A DNA stretch of 64,000 nt from NCBI RefSeq assembly GCF_016195855.1, contig NZ_JACPYU010000008.1, positions 1 to 64,000 of the forward strand, given 5' to 3'. The notes below the pieces were generated by a model. It did no database searches. It saw only the letters and a list, made by a program, of their open reading frames with translations, and was not told the origin of the DNA. The DNA is from Aquabacterium sp. GTDB taxonomy: Bacteria > Pseudomonadota > Gammaproteobacteria > Burkholderiales > Burkholderiaceae_C. This document shows positions 47,343 to 55,801 of the stretch, in pieces (positions within the stretch are counted from its first letter, which is position 1; each line of letters begins with the position of its first letter). The position numbers and the translations under genes were made by a program.

Positions 47343-48509
47343 TCAGGCGGCCATGGCATCGACCAGATCGTCGCGCAAGGCGGCCACCCGCTGCAGGTGC
47401 CAGTCGACGTTGCCAAACAGGCTCTCGATCTCCGTGGCCCTTCGGAAGAAATGCCCGATGGCCAGCTCTTCCGTCATGCCCATGCCTCCGTGGATCTGAA
47501 CGGCGCCTTGGCCCACGAGCTTGCAGGCCTTGGCCGTGGCGATCTTGGCAGACGACACGGCCAAGGCGCGTGCGGCAGGTGTCGCGTGCAGGGCGTCCAC
47601 CACCGAGGCGGTCAACGCTGCAGCTTGTTCCAGCGACAAGTACATGTCAGCCAGGCGGTGCTGCAGGGCCTGGAAGCTGCTGATGGGCGCACCAAACTGC
47701 TTGCGTTGGCGTGCGTAGTCCACCGTGTCATGCAGCAGGCGCTGCAAGACCCCGATGGCTTCGGCGCAAAGGGCCAGGGTGGCCTCGTCCATCACCTGCT
47801 CGATCAGTGGCAAGGCCCCGCCAACGGGCCCCATGATCTGGCTGGGTGAGATGGCCACGTGGTCGAAGGTCAATTCGCTGGCCACGCCCCCATCGAGTGT
47901 GCGCACATCGTTGCAGTGCACGCCCGCCGTGTGCGCCGGGATGCAGACCAGCGAGATGCCATCGCGCTCCCAGGGCGCTCCCAGGCTGCGCGCCGTGACC
48001 AGCAGGTGCGTGGCCCATGGGGCGCAACGCACCACGGTCTTGCGGCCCTGGAGGATGTGCTTGTGGCCGCCCTCAACGGGTGTCAGGGTGGTGCGCACAT
48101 CGTGCCAGTCGTGGCGGCTGCTGGGTTCGGTGGCAGCGAAGGCCACGACCGCATCACCATGGAGCATGCGCGTCAGCATCTGCCGGGCCTCGGGGGTGGC
48201 CAGGCGCTTGAACACCCCGCCGGCAATCACGATGGTCGACAGGTAAGGCTCGGCTGCCAGCGACGCGCCCAGGGTCTCCATCACCACCAGGTTGTCGAAC
48301 ATGTCGCCGCCCAGGCCACCGAGTTCTTCGCTGAACGGCAGCCCGAGAATGCCCAGCTCATTGGTGAGTTCGTGCCACAGCGGCGGCCAGTTGCCGGCCG
48401 TGGCCAGCAGATGGGCGCGTTGCTCCGTCTTGTAGCGGTCCGACAGGAGGCGGGCCAGGCTGTCGCGCAGCATGGTCTGGGTTTCATTCAATTGAAAGCA
48501 ACTGTCCAT
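47343..48509 (-). CDS. Acyl-CoA dehydrogenase-family subunit without catalytic glutamate
   Basis: This 388-residue protein has the acyl-CoA dehydrogenase fold, but its C-terminus reads QIHGGMGMTEELAIGHFFRR and lacks a glutamate base at either usual site. The flavin loop ATEPSSRHDW is also degenerate. This resembles the non-catalytic partner of alpha2-beta2 dehydrogenases such as ChsE/FadE pairs of steroid side-chain degradation. The probable partner is encoded 15 bases upstream at 48525-49709. Its stop lies close to the convergent regulator gene, with a dyad (47308-47316/47340-47348) between them. Confidence 0.88.
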   Translation of the reverse strand: MDSCFQLNETQTMLRDSLARLLSDRYKTEQRAHLLATAGNWPPLWHELTNELGILGLPFSEELGGLGGDMFDNLVVMETLGASLAAEPYLSTIVIAGGVFKRLATPEARQMLTRMLHGDAVVAFAATEPSSRHDWHDVRTTLTPVEGGHKHILQGRKTVVRCAPWATHLLVTARSLGAPWERDGISLVCIPAHTAGVHCNDVRTLDGGVASELTFDHVAISPSQIMGPVGGALPLIEQVMDEATLALCAEAIGVLQRLLHDTVDYARQRKQFGAPISSFQALQHRLADMYLSLEQAAALTASVVDALHATPAARALAVSSAKIATAKACKLVGQGAVQIHGGMGMTEELAIGHFFRRATEIESLFGNVDWHLQRVAALRDDLVDAMAA

Positions 48510-48524
48510 GGTGCTGTCCTTTCC

Positions 48525-49709
48525 TTATTGCGCCAGCAGGTGCGCGGCGACGAGGTTGCGCTGGATCTCATTGGTGCCGGCATAGATGGAGGCGGCCCGG
48601 TCGTTCAGGTAGGCCGACATCGCGAACGAGGCCTCTTCGTCCAGCCCTTGCTGCGCGCACAGGTGCATGGGGGTGCGAACCTGCCCGCGGTGTGCGGCAA
48701 TCAGGATGCCGATCTCGGTCAGGTGCTGTCGCAGCTCGGTGCCCAGCAGCTTGGTCACCGACGGCCTGATCCCCGGTGGTGTGCCCATGGCATCGGCCCT
48801 GAGGGCGCGGATCTCCAGGGCCTCCACGGCATCGATCTGGCAATGCGCCTCGGCGAGCTTGAGCTTGATCAGCTGCCGCTCCAGGCTATGGGGCGGTTGG
48901 TGCGCAAAGGCGTCCTGCGCGGCCTTGTCCAGGCGCCGCATGCGTGCGCGCAGTTGGGGTGCCCAGGCGCTGCCCCGTTCATGTTGAAGCAGGTATTTCG
49001 CAATCGCCCAGCCCTGGTTCTCTTCGCCGATCAGGCCTGAAGCCGGCACCCTGAGGTCATCGAAGAAGACCTGGTTGAGTTCATGGTCCCCCGAGATGCT
49101 GATGATGGGACGGATGGTGATGCCCGGTGTGCCCAGGTCAAAGCACAGGAAGCTGATGCCCTGCTGCGGCTTGCCGCCTGTGGCCGTGCGCACCAGGCAG
49201 AACATCTTGTTGGCGTACTGGGCATGCGTTGTCCAGATCTTGGTGCCATTGATGATGTAGTGAGCACCATCGCGCACGGCCCGGCATTGAAGCGAGGCCA
49301 GGTCCGAGCCCGATTGCGGCTCGGAGTAGCCCTGCGCCCAATAGTCGTCCCCGCTGCGTATGCCGGGCAACCAGCGCGCCTGTTGTTCTGGCGTGCCAAA
49401 GGCGATGATCACCGGGCCCACCATGCCGGTGCCCATGGGCGCCAGAGGGGGCGCATCGGCGGCGGCCAGCTCACAGGCAAAGAGGTAGTGCTGCATGGGC
49501 GTCCAGCCTGTGCCCCCATGCTCGGTGGGCCAGCGCGGCACGCTCCAGCCTTGGGCGGCGAGGATCTGGTGCCAGCGGATGCCGTCGGGGTAGTCGGTGA
49601 AGATGCCCGATGCACGGCGGCCGGCCAGGCGCAGATCTTGCGTCAGTGCGGTGTCGAGAAAGGCCCGCACTTCATCCCGAAATGCGTTTTCAGATTCAGT
49701 CAAGACCAT
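48525..49709 (-). CDS. Acyl-CoA dehydrogenase, catalytic partner subunit
   Basis: From the ATG at 49709 (GGAG nine bases upstream) the product is 394 residues. It has YSEPQSGSDLASL for flavin/substrate binding, and Glu244 in LLQHERGSAW at the LCAD-type base position; the C-terminus reads SIYAGTNEIQRN. The N-terminal part (PRWPTEHGGTGWTPMQHYLF) is characteristic of FadE-type subunits used in heteromeric dehydrogenases for bulky substrates. With the adjacent gene it likely forms one enzyme. A longer frame start upstream lies within the globin gene on the other strand and is rejected. Confidence 0.92.
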   Translation of the reverse strand: MVLTESENAFRDEVRAFLDTALTQDLRLAGRRASGIFTDYPDGIRWHQILAAQGWSVPRWPTEHGGTGWTPMQHYLFACELAAADAPPLAPMGTGMVGPVIIAFGTPEQQARWLPGIRSGDDYWAQGYSEPQSGSDLASLQCRAVRDGAHYIINGTKIWTTHAQYANKMFCLVRTATGGKPQQGISFLCFDLGTPGITIRPIISISGDHELNQVFFDDLRVPASGLIGEENQGWAIAKYLLQHERGSAWAPQLRARMRRLDKAAQDAFAHQPPHSLERQLIKLKLAEAHCQIDAVEALEIRALRADAMGTPPGIRPSVTKLLGTELRQHLTEIGILIAAHRGQVRTPMHLCAQQGLDEEASFAMSAYLNDRAASIYAGTNEIQRNLVAAHLLAQ

Positions 49710-49765
49710 GTGAGTCCACTCCAATACGGTGCGGACAGTTTTGCAGTTTGTGAATGTCGACTGAA

Positions 49766-49781
49766 TCGTCGAAACAGACGA
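49766..49781. promoter_or_regulatory. Island palindrome site 8 (shared by ACAD pair and globin)
   Basis: TCGTCG-AAAC-AGACGA is almost exactly midway between the divergent start codons (56 and 57 bases). Toward the globin, TAGACT (49803-49808) lies 32 bases from its centre; toward the dehydrogenases, AAAACT (minus strand, 49737-49742) lies 34 bases away. Confidence 0.75.
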
Positions 49782-49838
49782 ACCCAAAACCCATGGGATT
49801 CGTAGACTGGCGAACACGCTGAACAAAAGGAGTTTGAG

Positions 49839-50261
49839 ATGGATCCCAAAGTGATTGAACTGGTGCAGGGCAGTTGGCGCTCGGTCGAGCCTATCGCACC
49901 GCAGGCCGCCGCGCTCTTCTATGGCAAGCTGTTTGAAGCCGACCCTGCGCTGAAGAGCCTGTTCAAGGGTGACATGGCACAGCAAGGTGCCAAGCTCATG
50001 CAGATGATTGGCGCCGCTGTGCGAGGGTTGAACGATGTGCCTGCCCTGTTGCCGGTGTTGCAGGCGCTGGGCGCGCGCCATCAAGGCTATGGCGTGAAGC
50101 CGCAGGACTACGAGGTTGTGGGTGCGGCCTTGCTCGACACCTTGGCCCAAGGCTTGGGCGAAGCGTTCACCACCGAGGTGCGGGACGCCTGGACCACGGT
50201 CTACCAGACCATGGCCAGTGTCATGACCCAGGCTGCGGAACAAGCGCGCGCGGCGGCCTGA
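49839..50261 (+). CDS. Single-domain bacterial haemoglobin
   Basis: This 140-residue globin-fold protein resembles Vitreoscilla haemoglobin and the globin domain of flavohaemoproteins. His81 in ALGARHQGYGV is the proximal haem ligand, followed by the conserved VKPQDYEVVGAALLDTL. There is no FAD/NAD reductase domain. It shares one island operator with the dehydrogenase pair and precedes the second Rox-like oxygenase, so it may help oxygen supply or nitric-oxide protection during oxygen-dependent polymer cleavage. That role is inference. Confidence 0.92.
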   Translation: MDPKVIELVQGSWRSVEPIAPQAAALFYGKLFEADPALKSLFKGDMAQQGAKLMQMIGAAVRGLNDVPALLPVLQALGARHQGYGVKPQDYEVVGAALLDTLAQGLGEAFTTEVRDAWTTVYQTMASVMTQAAEQARAAA

Positions 50262-50276
50262 GTCTGATCGGCAAAA

Positions 50277-50292
50277 TCGTCTGAAAGGACGA
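50277..50292. promoter_or_regulatory. Island palindrome site 9 (Rox-like gene 2)
   Basis: TCGTCT-GAAA-GGACGA starts 16 bases after the globin stop and ends 89 bases before the Rox-like ATG. Its centre is 34 bases upstream of TAGTGT (50316-50321), a modest -10 match. Confidence 0.7.
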
Positions 50293-50381
50293 GAGGGTTG
50301 GGAGATTCGGACCTCTAGTGTGCGGGGCTGCACGCGGCCACAAGCCGGTGCAGCTGGCCCTCACCCCCTGGAGAACCGATC

Positions 50382-52418
50382 ATGAACACCTTTCGCTTCA
50401 GCGCCGTGGCGACAGCCACCTCGTGCGTGCTCAGTGCAGCAAGCACCGCACACGCCAACCAGTTGCCCTTGCTGGATCAGCCGGCCCATCGTGCGCCCTG
50501 GGCGGCGGCCTGTGCCAACCAGCCCGACTCGACGCCCTTGCCCCTGGACGCCCGCACGCTGGTCGTGCCCGGCGTGAACAGGCCCGGTGCGGCCATCCAG
50601 TTCAATGCCTGGTTTGTGGACCTGCACAACCCGCCTGAGCCTTACCTCAACAAGTTGCCCCCCAAGCCCAAGACCTGTGGCGAGTTCAGGGCCGCCTCGG
50701 TGAGGGGTTTCAAGCTCATGACGGGCAAGCAGTACTTCCAGCCCTTTGGCACGATCGCGGGCTACAACAAGCTGTGGAAGGTCTGGGGCTTGAGCAGCCG
50801 CCCGGCCGATTTCGACGAGCAGGTCATGAAGCGCTATGGCTCTGGTCCTGCGCCTTGGCGCAACCCCTATGCGCTGCCTGGCGAAGATCCCAACACAAGC
50901 AACGGCGGATCGGGCCAGCTGCCTTTGGGCCTGCTGCAGGTCAAGGATGACCAGGGCCGCTGGAATGGCCTGCTGGGGTCCACCTGCTCGGGCTGCCACG
51001 ACTCCCGGCTGGGCTCGCCCGATGAGCGGCCCTTTGCCTTTGGGCGCGCCAACGATGCCGGCGACGCGGGCGTCGGGCAGTCCGACACCTTCCGGGCCAA
51101 CGGGCCCACGGTGATCTTGCAACTGGCCCCCTTGCCATGGAGCGTCGGGCGGGGCACCAGTGACGCCATCGGCATCCTGGATGCGCTGCCGGCGCTGTGG
51201 GACATGGATTCGCTGCTCTTCTCACCCAGCCTGATGGAGTGGTTCCCTTCGCATGCGGCGGGCATGTCCAAGGCGCCCAACTGGTGGCACCGGGCCTGGA
51301 AGACACGGCAGTTCTGGGACGGTGCACTGACCTCTGACAACGTGCGATCGGAGATGGCTTTCGCGGTGGCCAACCTCATGCGCAATGCCGCCACACGGCG
51401 CGACATCTACTACGAGTTCGAGGACATCAATGTGTGGCTGATGTCGCTGTCACCACCCGCCTACAACCATGAAGGTGGCGCCATCGACACGGCGCTGGCA
51501 GAGCAGGGGGCGGTCATCTTCCATGAGCGCGACCTGTGGGCCGCAGGCGCCAATGCCGACATCCCCAAGCAAGCCGGCAACGGCTCTTGTGCCAGTTGCC
51601 ATGGGGTGTACTCACCGCGCCATGCCGCTGACCCGGCCTACCTGCCCGACCCTCGCCTCAAGGGTGTGGCCGGCGTCATCACGCCCATCGAGACCATCCA
51701 GACCGATGACAAGCGTGTGGGCCTGATGCAGGACGAGCGCAAACGCCGCGCCTGGCAGACCTCCTGGTTTGCCTACAACGAACTCAATCCACAGTGGCAG
51801 GGCTGGAATGACAAGCTGCTGACCAGCCAGCTCAGGCGCATCCCGCGCAGGGCCTATGACCTGGGCAAGGGGCCGGTCCCCAAGTATTCGCCCACTGGCC
51901 CCAATGAATGGCTCAAGCCCTTTGGCTATGTGGCCCCGCCCTTGTATGGCGCCTGGCAGAGCGCCCCCTATTTCCACAACGGCAGCGTGCCCACCATCTG
52001 GGATGTGCTCAAGCCATCTGATCGGCCCAAGATCTGGCAGCGCTGGTACACCGCGCCCGGCATCGGGGGCAAGAACAAGGGCTACGACGCCAGCCTGGCC
52101 GCCTATGACTTCAAGAAGCTGGGGTGGCGTTACACCGAGCTGCCCTGCAACAACCAGCAGGCCAGCGCTGCGCCTTACCTGCCGTGCAGCAACGGCATGA
52201 GCACGGTGGACCAGGTCTTCGCGTCCATCGCCAACGTGGTGGCGGTCAACAACTCACTGGCCTATCAGTCGCCGCCCCCGGTGACGGACCAGCAGATCCA
52301 GTCGCGCATGATCTTCAACAGCTATCTGTACAGCCAGGGCAATGGGGGCCACACCTTCACCCAGTCCCTGACGGATGAGGAGCGCTGGGCCCTCATCGAG
52401 TACCTCAAGACCTTGTGA
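50382..52418 (+). CDS. RoxA/RoxB-type diheme c rubber oxygenase-like protein, paralogue 2
   Basis: This 678-residue exported cytochrome is close to the length I recall for RoxA. A signal peptide ends near AHA (about residue 25). Haem motifs are CSGCH (202-206) and CASCH (403-407). Recalled RoxA active-site residues Ala251, Ile252, Leu254, Ile255, Phe301, Trp302 and Phe317 map to Ala262, Ile263, Ile265, Leu266, Phe311, Trp312 and Phe327 with an offset of 10-11. His657 in GGHTFTQ fits the second axial ligand of haem 2. It is very similar to the protein at 11387-13480. A diheme peroxidase-like function is the main alternative. Confidence 0.84.
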   Translation: MNTFRFSAVATATSCVLSAASTAHANQLPLLDQPAHRAPWAAACANQPDSTPLPLDARTLVVPGVNRPGAAIQFNAWFVDLHNPPEPYLNKLPPKPKTCGEFRAASVRGFKLMTGKQYFQPFGTIAGYNKLWKVWGLSSRPADFDEQVMKRYGSGPAPWRNPYALPGEDPNTSNGGSGQLPLGLLQVKDDQGRWNGLLGSTCSGCHDSRLGSPDERPFAFGRANDAGDAGVGQSDTFRANGPTVILQLAPLPWSVGRGTSDAIGILDALPALWDMDSLLFSPSLMEWFPSHAAGMSKAPNWWHRAWKTRQFWDGALTSDNVRSEMAFAVANLMRNAATRRDIYYEFEDINVWLMSLSPPAYNHEGGAIDTALAEQGAVIFHERDLWAAGANADIPKQAGNGSCASCHGVYSPRHAADPAYLPDPRLKGVAGVITPIETIQTDDKRVGLMQDERKRRAWQTSWFAYNELNPQWQGWNDKLLTSQLRRIPRRAYDLGKGPVPKYSPTGPNEWLKPFGYVAPPLYGAWQSAPYFHNGSVPTIWDVLKPSDRPKIWQRWYTAPGIGGKNKGYDASLAAYDFKKLGWRYTELPCNNQQASAAPYLPCSNGMSTVDQVFASIANVVAVNNSLAYQSPPPVTDQQIQSRMIFNSYLYSQGNGGHTFTQSLTDEERWALIEYLKTL

Positions 52419-52430
52419 GCCCAGGCCGGC

Positions 52431-53486
52431 TCACGATGCCTGGATCGTCTGCGGCGAGGCGCGCATCTCCGATGGCGTCTTGTCGTAGACGCGCTTGAAT
52501 GCCCGGCTGAAGCTGCCCACCTCGTTGAAGCCGGCCTCCACGGCAATCTGGGACACAGGCTTGTTGGTGTGCAGGAGCTGGGCCTTGGCGTGCTCGATGC
52601 GGATCTGCGCGTTCAGCTGGGCAAAGGTGTTGTGCTCTTCCTGCAGCCGGCGGCTGAGCGTGCGTGAGGACAATTCAAGGCGCTGGGCCACCGAGGCCAG
52701 CTCGCTGGGCAGGCCGGCATGCACATCGCGCTGGATGAGCTGGCGCACCTTGTGGGTAAAGGGCTGCTGGGGTGCCAGCACCGCCACCTGCTCCTTGAGC
52801 ACGGATTCCAGTGCGTTGCGCGAGCCCCGGCTGGTCATGATCAGCGGGCGGTCCAGGAACTCTTCGGGGAAGACGAGCTTGTCTTCGCGGCAACCGTAAT
52901 GGATGCAGCGCGGGGGCGTGCCGGGGATGTACATCGGCACCCCATCGGGTTGATGGCGGAAGTAATAGTCGCCATCCGGGCGTGGGGTGTCGGCGTAGTT
53001 CTTGAACTGGCCGTAGCAGCCCAGGGTGATCTCGGTGATCAGGTTGTTGAACGCGCCAAAGTCGGTGCGGCGCTCGAAGATCAGGTGGACCTGGTGGTCG
53101 ATGATCTCCATCCGCAAGCCGAAGGCCGGCATGACCAGCGGCCCGAACTGGATGGCGTAGTCGATGCACTCACGCATGTTGGTGGCCACGATGGCCAGCA
53201 AGCCCAGCGGCCCGTGCGCCGAGACGGGGAAGCACTCCAGGATCTGCTCGCTGTGGGCGCGGTCGTCGCTGCAGTGTTGCGACAGGATGCGCAGCAGCGC
53301 GGCAAAGTGCTCGCCGTGCACGAAGCCCGGCGGGACATCGGGGGCGTCGCTGCCGCGGGTCGGGTCGATGCCCAAGGTGGCCAGCCACTCGGCTGCCGTG
53401 GGCGAGCTCAGCCCTTTGGCCCGCATGAAAGCCTCCCCGACCTCCTGGTACTGGATCGGAAACATCAGCGCGCGCAAGGGGATCAT
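52431..53486 (-). CDS. AraC-family transcriptional regulator (OruR/ArgR-type)
   Basis: This 351-residue regulator has an N-terminal AraC-binding-like domain (about 15-215) and a C-terminal double HTH (about 245-340) with LASVAQRLELSSRTLSRRLQ and VSQIAVEAGFNEVGSFSRAF. I use the ATG at 53486; a TTG ten codons upstream is possible. It is convergent with the second Rox-like gene, 12 bases from its stop. It may sense a lipid or fatty acid, as relatives do, but no island palindrome precedes it and its targets are unknown. Confidence 0.9.
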   Translation of the reverse strand: MIPLRALMFPIQYQEVGEAFMRAKGLSSPTAAEWLATLGIDPTRGSDAPDVPPGFVHGEHFAALLRILSQHCSDDRAHSEQILECFPVSAHGPLGLLAIVATNMRECIDYAIQFGPLVMPAFGLRMEIIDHQVHLIFERRTDFGAFNNLITEITLGCYGQFKNYADTPRPDGDYYFRHQPDGVPMYIPGTPPRCIHYGCREDKLVFPEEFLDRPLIMTSRGSRNALESVLKEQVAVLAPQQPFTHKVRQLIQRDVHAGLPSELASVAQRLELSSRTLSRRLQEEHNTFAQLNAQIRIEHAKAQLLHTNKPVSQIAVEAGFNEVGSFSRAFKRVYDKTPSEMRASPQTIQAS

Positions 53487-53567
53487 TCGCTCGATACCTG
53501 GATCTGGAAGCAACAACGCGAGCTTGCCTCAAGAAGGCTTGCTCGCGCCATGAACCACATCAAGCGG

Positions 53568-53599
53568 TCAAAAAAACACCAGGCCGCTTGCGACCTGGT
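53568..53599 (-). terminator. Intrinsic terminator of the PEP-CTERM gene
   Basis: On the minus strand ACCAGG (53599-53594) pairs with CCTGGT (53583-53578) around a GC-rich loop, and a T-run follows (53576-53569). It starts 11 bases beyond the PEP-CTERM stop. Confidence 0.8.
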
Positions 53600-53609
53600 T
53601 CACGTTTGA

Positions 53610-54371
53610 TCAGCCGCGACGGCGGCGGGCCACGACGGCCATGCCGACCAGGCCCATGCCCATCAGCGCGTAAGTGCCGGGTTCGGGCACGGCCGGGGTG
53701 GTGGCCGTCACGGTCAGGTGCGAGGTGATGGTGCCGAAGTCGGTCACGCCGGACAGGGCGCTCTTGCCCAGGGTCAGCAGGCCCAGCGACTTGGCGATGG
53801 CGTCAAAGGCCGTGGTGGTCACCGTCAGGCCGGAGAAGGTGGTGGTGAAGTTGCCGGCGGTGGTGATGGCGCTGTCACCCTGGATGCTGGCGATGTTCCA
53901 GATGACCAGGTCATTGATGGTGCCCACGCCGTTGCCGCCGCTCAGGGTGCCGTGCACGACCTTGGCGGTGCGGTCGATCCACAGGTCACCGATGGTGACG
54001 AAGCCGCCGCTGGAGACGCTCTTGAGTGCAGGCTGGGCCTGGTTCGAGCCACCCACGCTGTAGGCGTTCAGGATGCGGTTGGTGCTGTCGTTGATGTCGA
54101 AGGATTTCAGCTGGGCGGTGATGTCGGCCTGGGTGTAGAAGCCGTCGACGTCCTTCTGGATCACGCCCGTGGTGCCATTGACGGGGCTCAGGACCACCTT
54201 GCCGGTGTCCAGCGCGCCCAGCAGGTCGGCGCTGAAGGAGATGGTGTCGGCCCCGGTGAGCTGCAGGCCCTGGTAGGAGCCGCCCGATGCGACGGTCACG
54301 GTGGCGGCCTGGGCGCCCAGTGCGGCCAGCAGGGCGGTTGCGATCAGGGTCTTCTGGATGGAATGGGTCAT
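53610..54371 (-). CDS. PEP-CTERM sorting-domain protein
   Basis: This 253-residue exported protein has a signal peptide (ending GAQA, about residue 22), a Thr/Gly/Ser-rich body with no recognised enzyme motif, and a C-terminal PEP-CTERM signal: VPEPGTYALMG, a hydrophobic stretch, then RRRRG. Exosortase would cleave near PEP and release or anchor the protein at the surface or in the exopolysaccharide matrix. No exosortase gene is in the window. The 198-base gap upstream has no island operator. Confidence 0.92.
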   Translation of the reverse strand: MTHSIQKTLIATALLAALGAQAATVTVASGGSYQGLQLTGADTISFSADLLGALDTGKVVLSPVNGTTGVIQKDVDGFYTQADITAQLKSFDINDSTNRILNAYSVGGSNQAQPALKSVSSGGFVTIGDLWIDRTAKVVHGTLSGGNGVGTINDLVIWNIASIQGDSAITTAGNFTTTFSGLTVTTTAFDAIAKSLGLLTLGKSALSGVTDFGTITSHLTVTATTPAVPEPGTYALMGMGLVGMAVVARRRRG

Positions 54372-54569
54372 TGTCTGCCTCTAGAAAGGGTTACATCAGG
54401 AACAACATCAACACCGACAGATGGCGTGCATCTGTGGAGTCGATAGTAAGAACGGGTTGTTTGATGCGGGAGGCAGGAATGGCCGGCGAAGCCAAAACGT
54501 GGCGGGCCAAGCCGGTTGGCAGTGTGCAAAGACTCCCCCGGTCAGGGGGGGGCTGCCGATGCGGTCGGC

Positions 54570-55781
54570 TCAGATCAGGCCGATGTCGCGCGGCTGGCAG
54601 GCGGGGAACACCTTGTCGATGGCCGAGGGCGACAGGCCGTACTGACGCTGAAACAGGCCGGCCAGGGTGGCACGGTAGTCGTTGAGCACGGGCAGGTCAC
54701 GGTTTTGAAAGAGGGTGCGGGCTTCGATGCTGGTTTGCTCGCCCAGCACCTTCTGGCCGCGCAGGCCCCCGCCCAGTGCCCAGTAGACACTGCCGTGGCC
54801 GTGGTCCGTGCCACGGTTGCCGTTTTCGCGCATGGTGCGCCCAAACTCACTGATCACCACGACGGTGGTCTGCTTCCACATGGTGGGGCCTATTTCGTCG
54901 GCAAAGCCGGCCAGGCCGCTGGCCAACTGGCCCAGGCGGGTGGCGAGGTAGCCCGTCAACTGGCCCTGGCCGACATGGGTGTCCCAGCCGCCCACGTCCA
55001 CAAAGCCCAGGGCATAGCGCTCGCGCATGAGCCTGGCCATGCGGCGGGCTTCTTGTTCAAAGCCATTGGTGGACACGGCGTTGCGGCTGGCGGCCTCCAT
55101 CTCGCCAGCCATGTTGCCGGCCATGGTGCTGCTGACCTCCTGGCGCACCTCGAAGCCTTCCTGCACTTTGGCGCCCAGCGGATGGTGCTGGTACATGCTG
55201 GCCAGGGCCGATTGCAGGGGCTTGTTCAGGCCGTTCTTGAGCTGGCCCTTGAGCGAGGTGTTGGCGATGTCGACAGGCCCACGGAACACCGCAGGCAGCT
55301 GGTCCGTGAACGACATGGCCGGGCTGCCTGGCAGCACGGACGCCAGCCTGTTGAGGAAGCCGGACTGGAAGTTGCGCTGCGGGCCCAGTGGCTGCCCCAG
55401 CTCGATGCTGTCCTGGGTTTCGAAATGGCTGCGAGAGGTGTCGTCCGTGCCGGCAAAGGGGATGAAGCTCAGCTGCCTGGCCTGCAGCAGCGGGCGCAGC
55501 GGCGCTTCAACGGCGGGGTGCAGGGCCCATTGCTCGGTGAGGGGCACCGCGCCAGCCTGGTCGCCCGCAGCCAGGGGAATGGCGATGTGGGGGCGCACTT
55601 CCTGATAGAAGCTACCACTGGTGGGCACGAGCAGGCTGAGCGCGTCGTAACCGCCCCGCAGGAAGACCAACAGGAAGCGGGGGCTGTCGGGTGAGGCCGC
55701 CAGCAGGCGGCTGCTGAAGGTCAAGGTGGCCACACCTGCGCTGGCAGCGCAGGTGTGGCTCAGGAAGGTGCGGCGTTGCAT
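54570..55781 (-). CDS. DUF1501 exported protein
   Basis: This 403-residue DUF1501 protein is related to sulfatase/alkaline-phosphatase-fold proteins. It has a Tat-like N-terminus (RRTFLSH followed by a hydrophobic stretch to LLAA) and blocks LVFLRGGYDALSLLVP, GGWDTHVGQGQ, SEFGRTMRENGNRGTDHGHG and a C-terminal GLFQRQYGLS. It is 20 bases downstream of the DUF1800 gene, and the two almost always occur together. Their function is unknown; several such pairs occur beside exported or surface proteins. Confidence 0.9.
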   Translation of the reverse strand: MQRRTFLSHTCAASAGVATLTFSSRLLAASPDSPRFLLVFLRGGYDALSLLVPTSGSFYQEVRPHIAIPLAAGDQAGAVPLTEQWALHPAVEAPLRPLLQARQLSFIPFAGTDDTSRSHFETQDSIELGQPLGPQRNFQSGFLNRLASVLPGSPAMSFTDQLPAVFRGPVDIANTSLKGQLKNGLNKPLQSALASMYQHHPLGAKVQEGFEVRQEVSSTMAGNMAGEMEAASRNAVSTNGFEQEARRMARLMRERYALGFVDVGGWDTHVGQGQLTGYLATRLGQLASGLAGFADEIGPTMWKQTTVVVISEFGRTMRENGNRGTDHGHGSVYWALGGGLRGQKVLGEQTSIEARTLFQNRDLPVLNDYRATLAGLFQRQYGLSPSAIDKVFPACQPRDIGLI

Positions 55782-55801
55782 GGCGGGCCTCGCGGGTCGG
55801 G

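Noticed and set aside
47290-47350. Duplicated TGAATGGCC unit and a 9-bp dyad between the LAL regulator and the dehydrogenase gene
   Set aside because: The dyad (47308-47316/47340-47348) has a 23-base loop and no U-run; it may help convergent termination but is too weak to list as a terminator.
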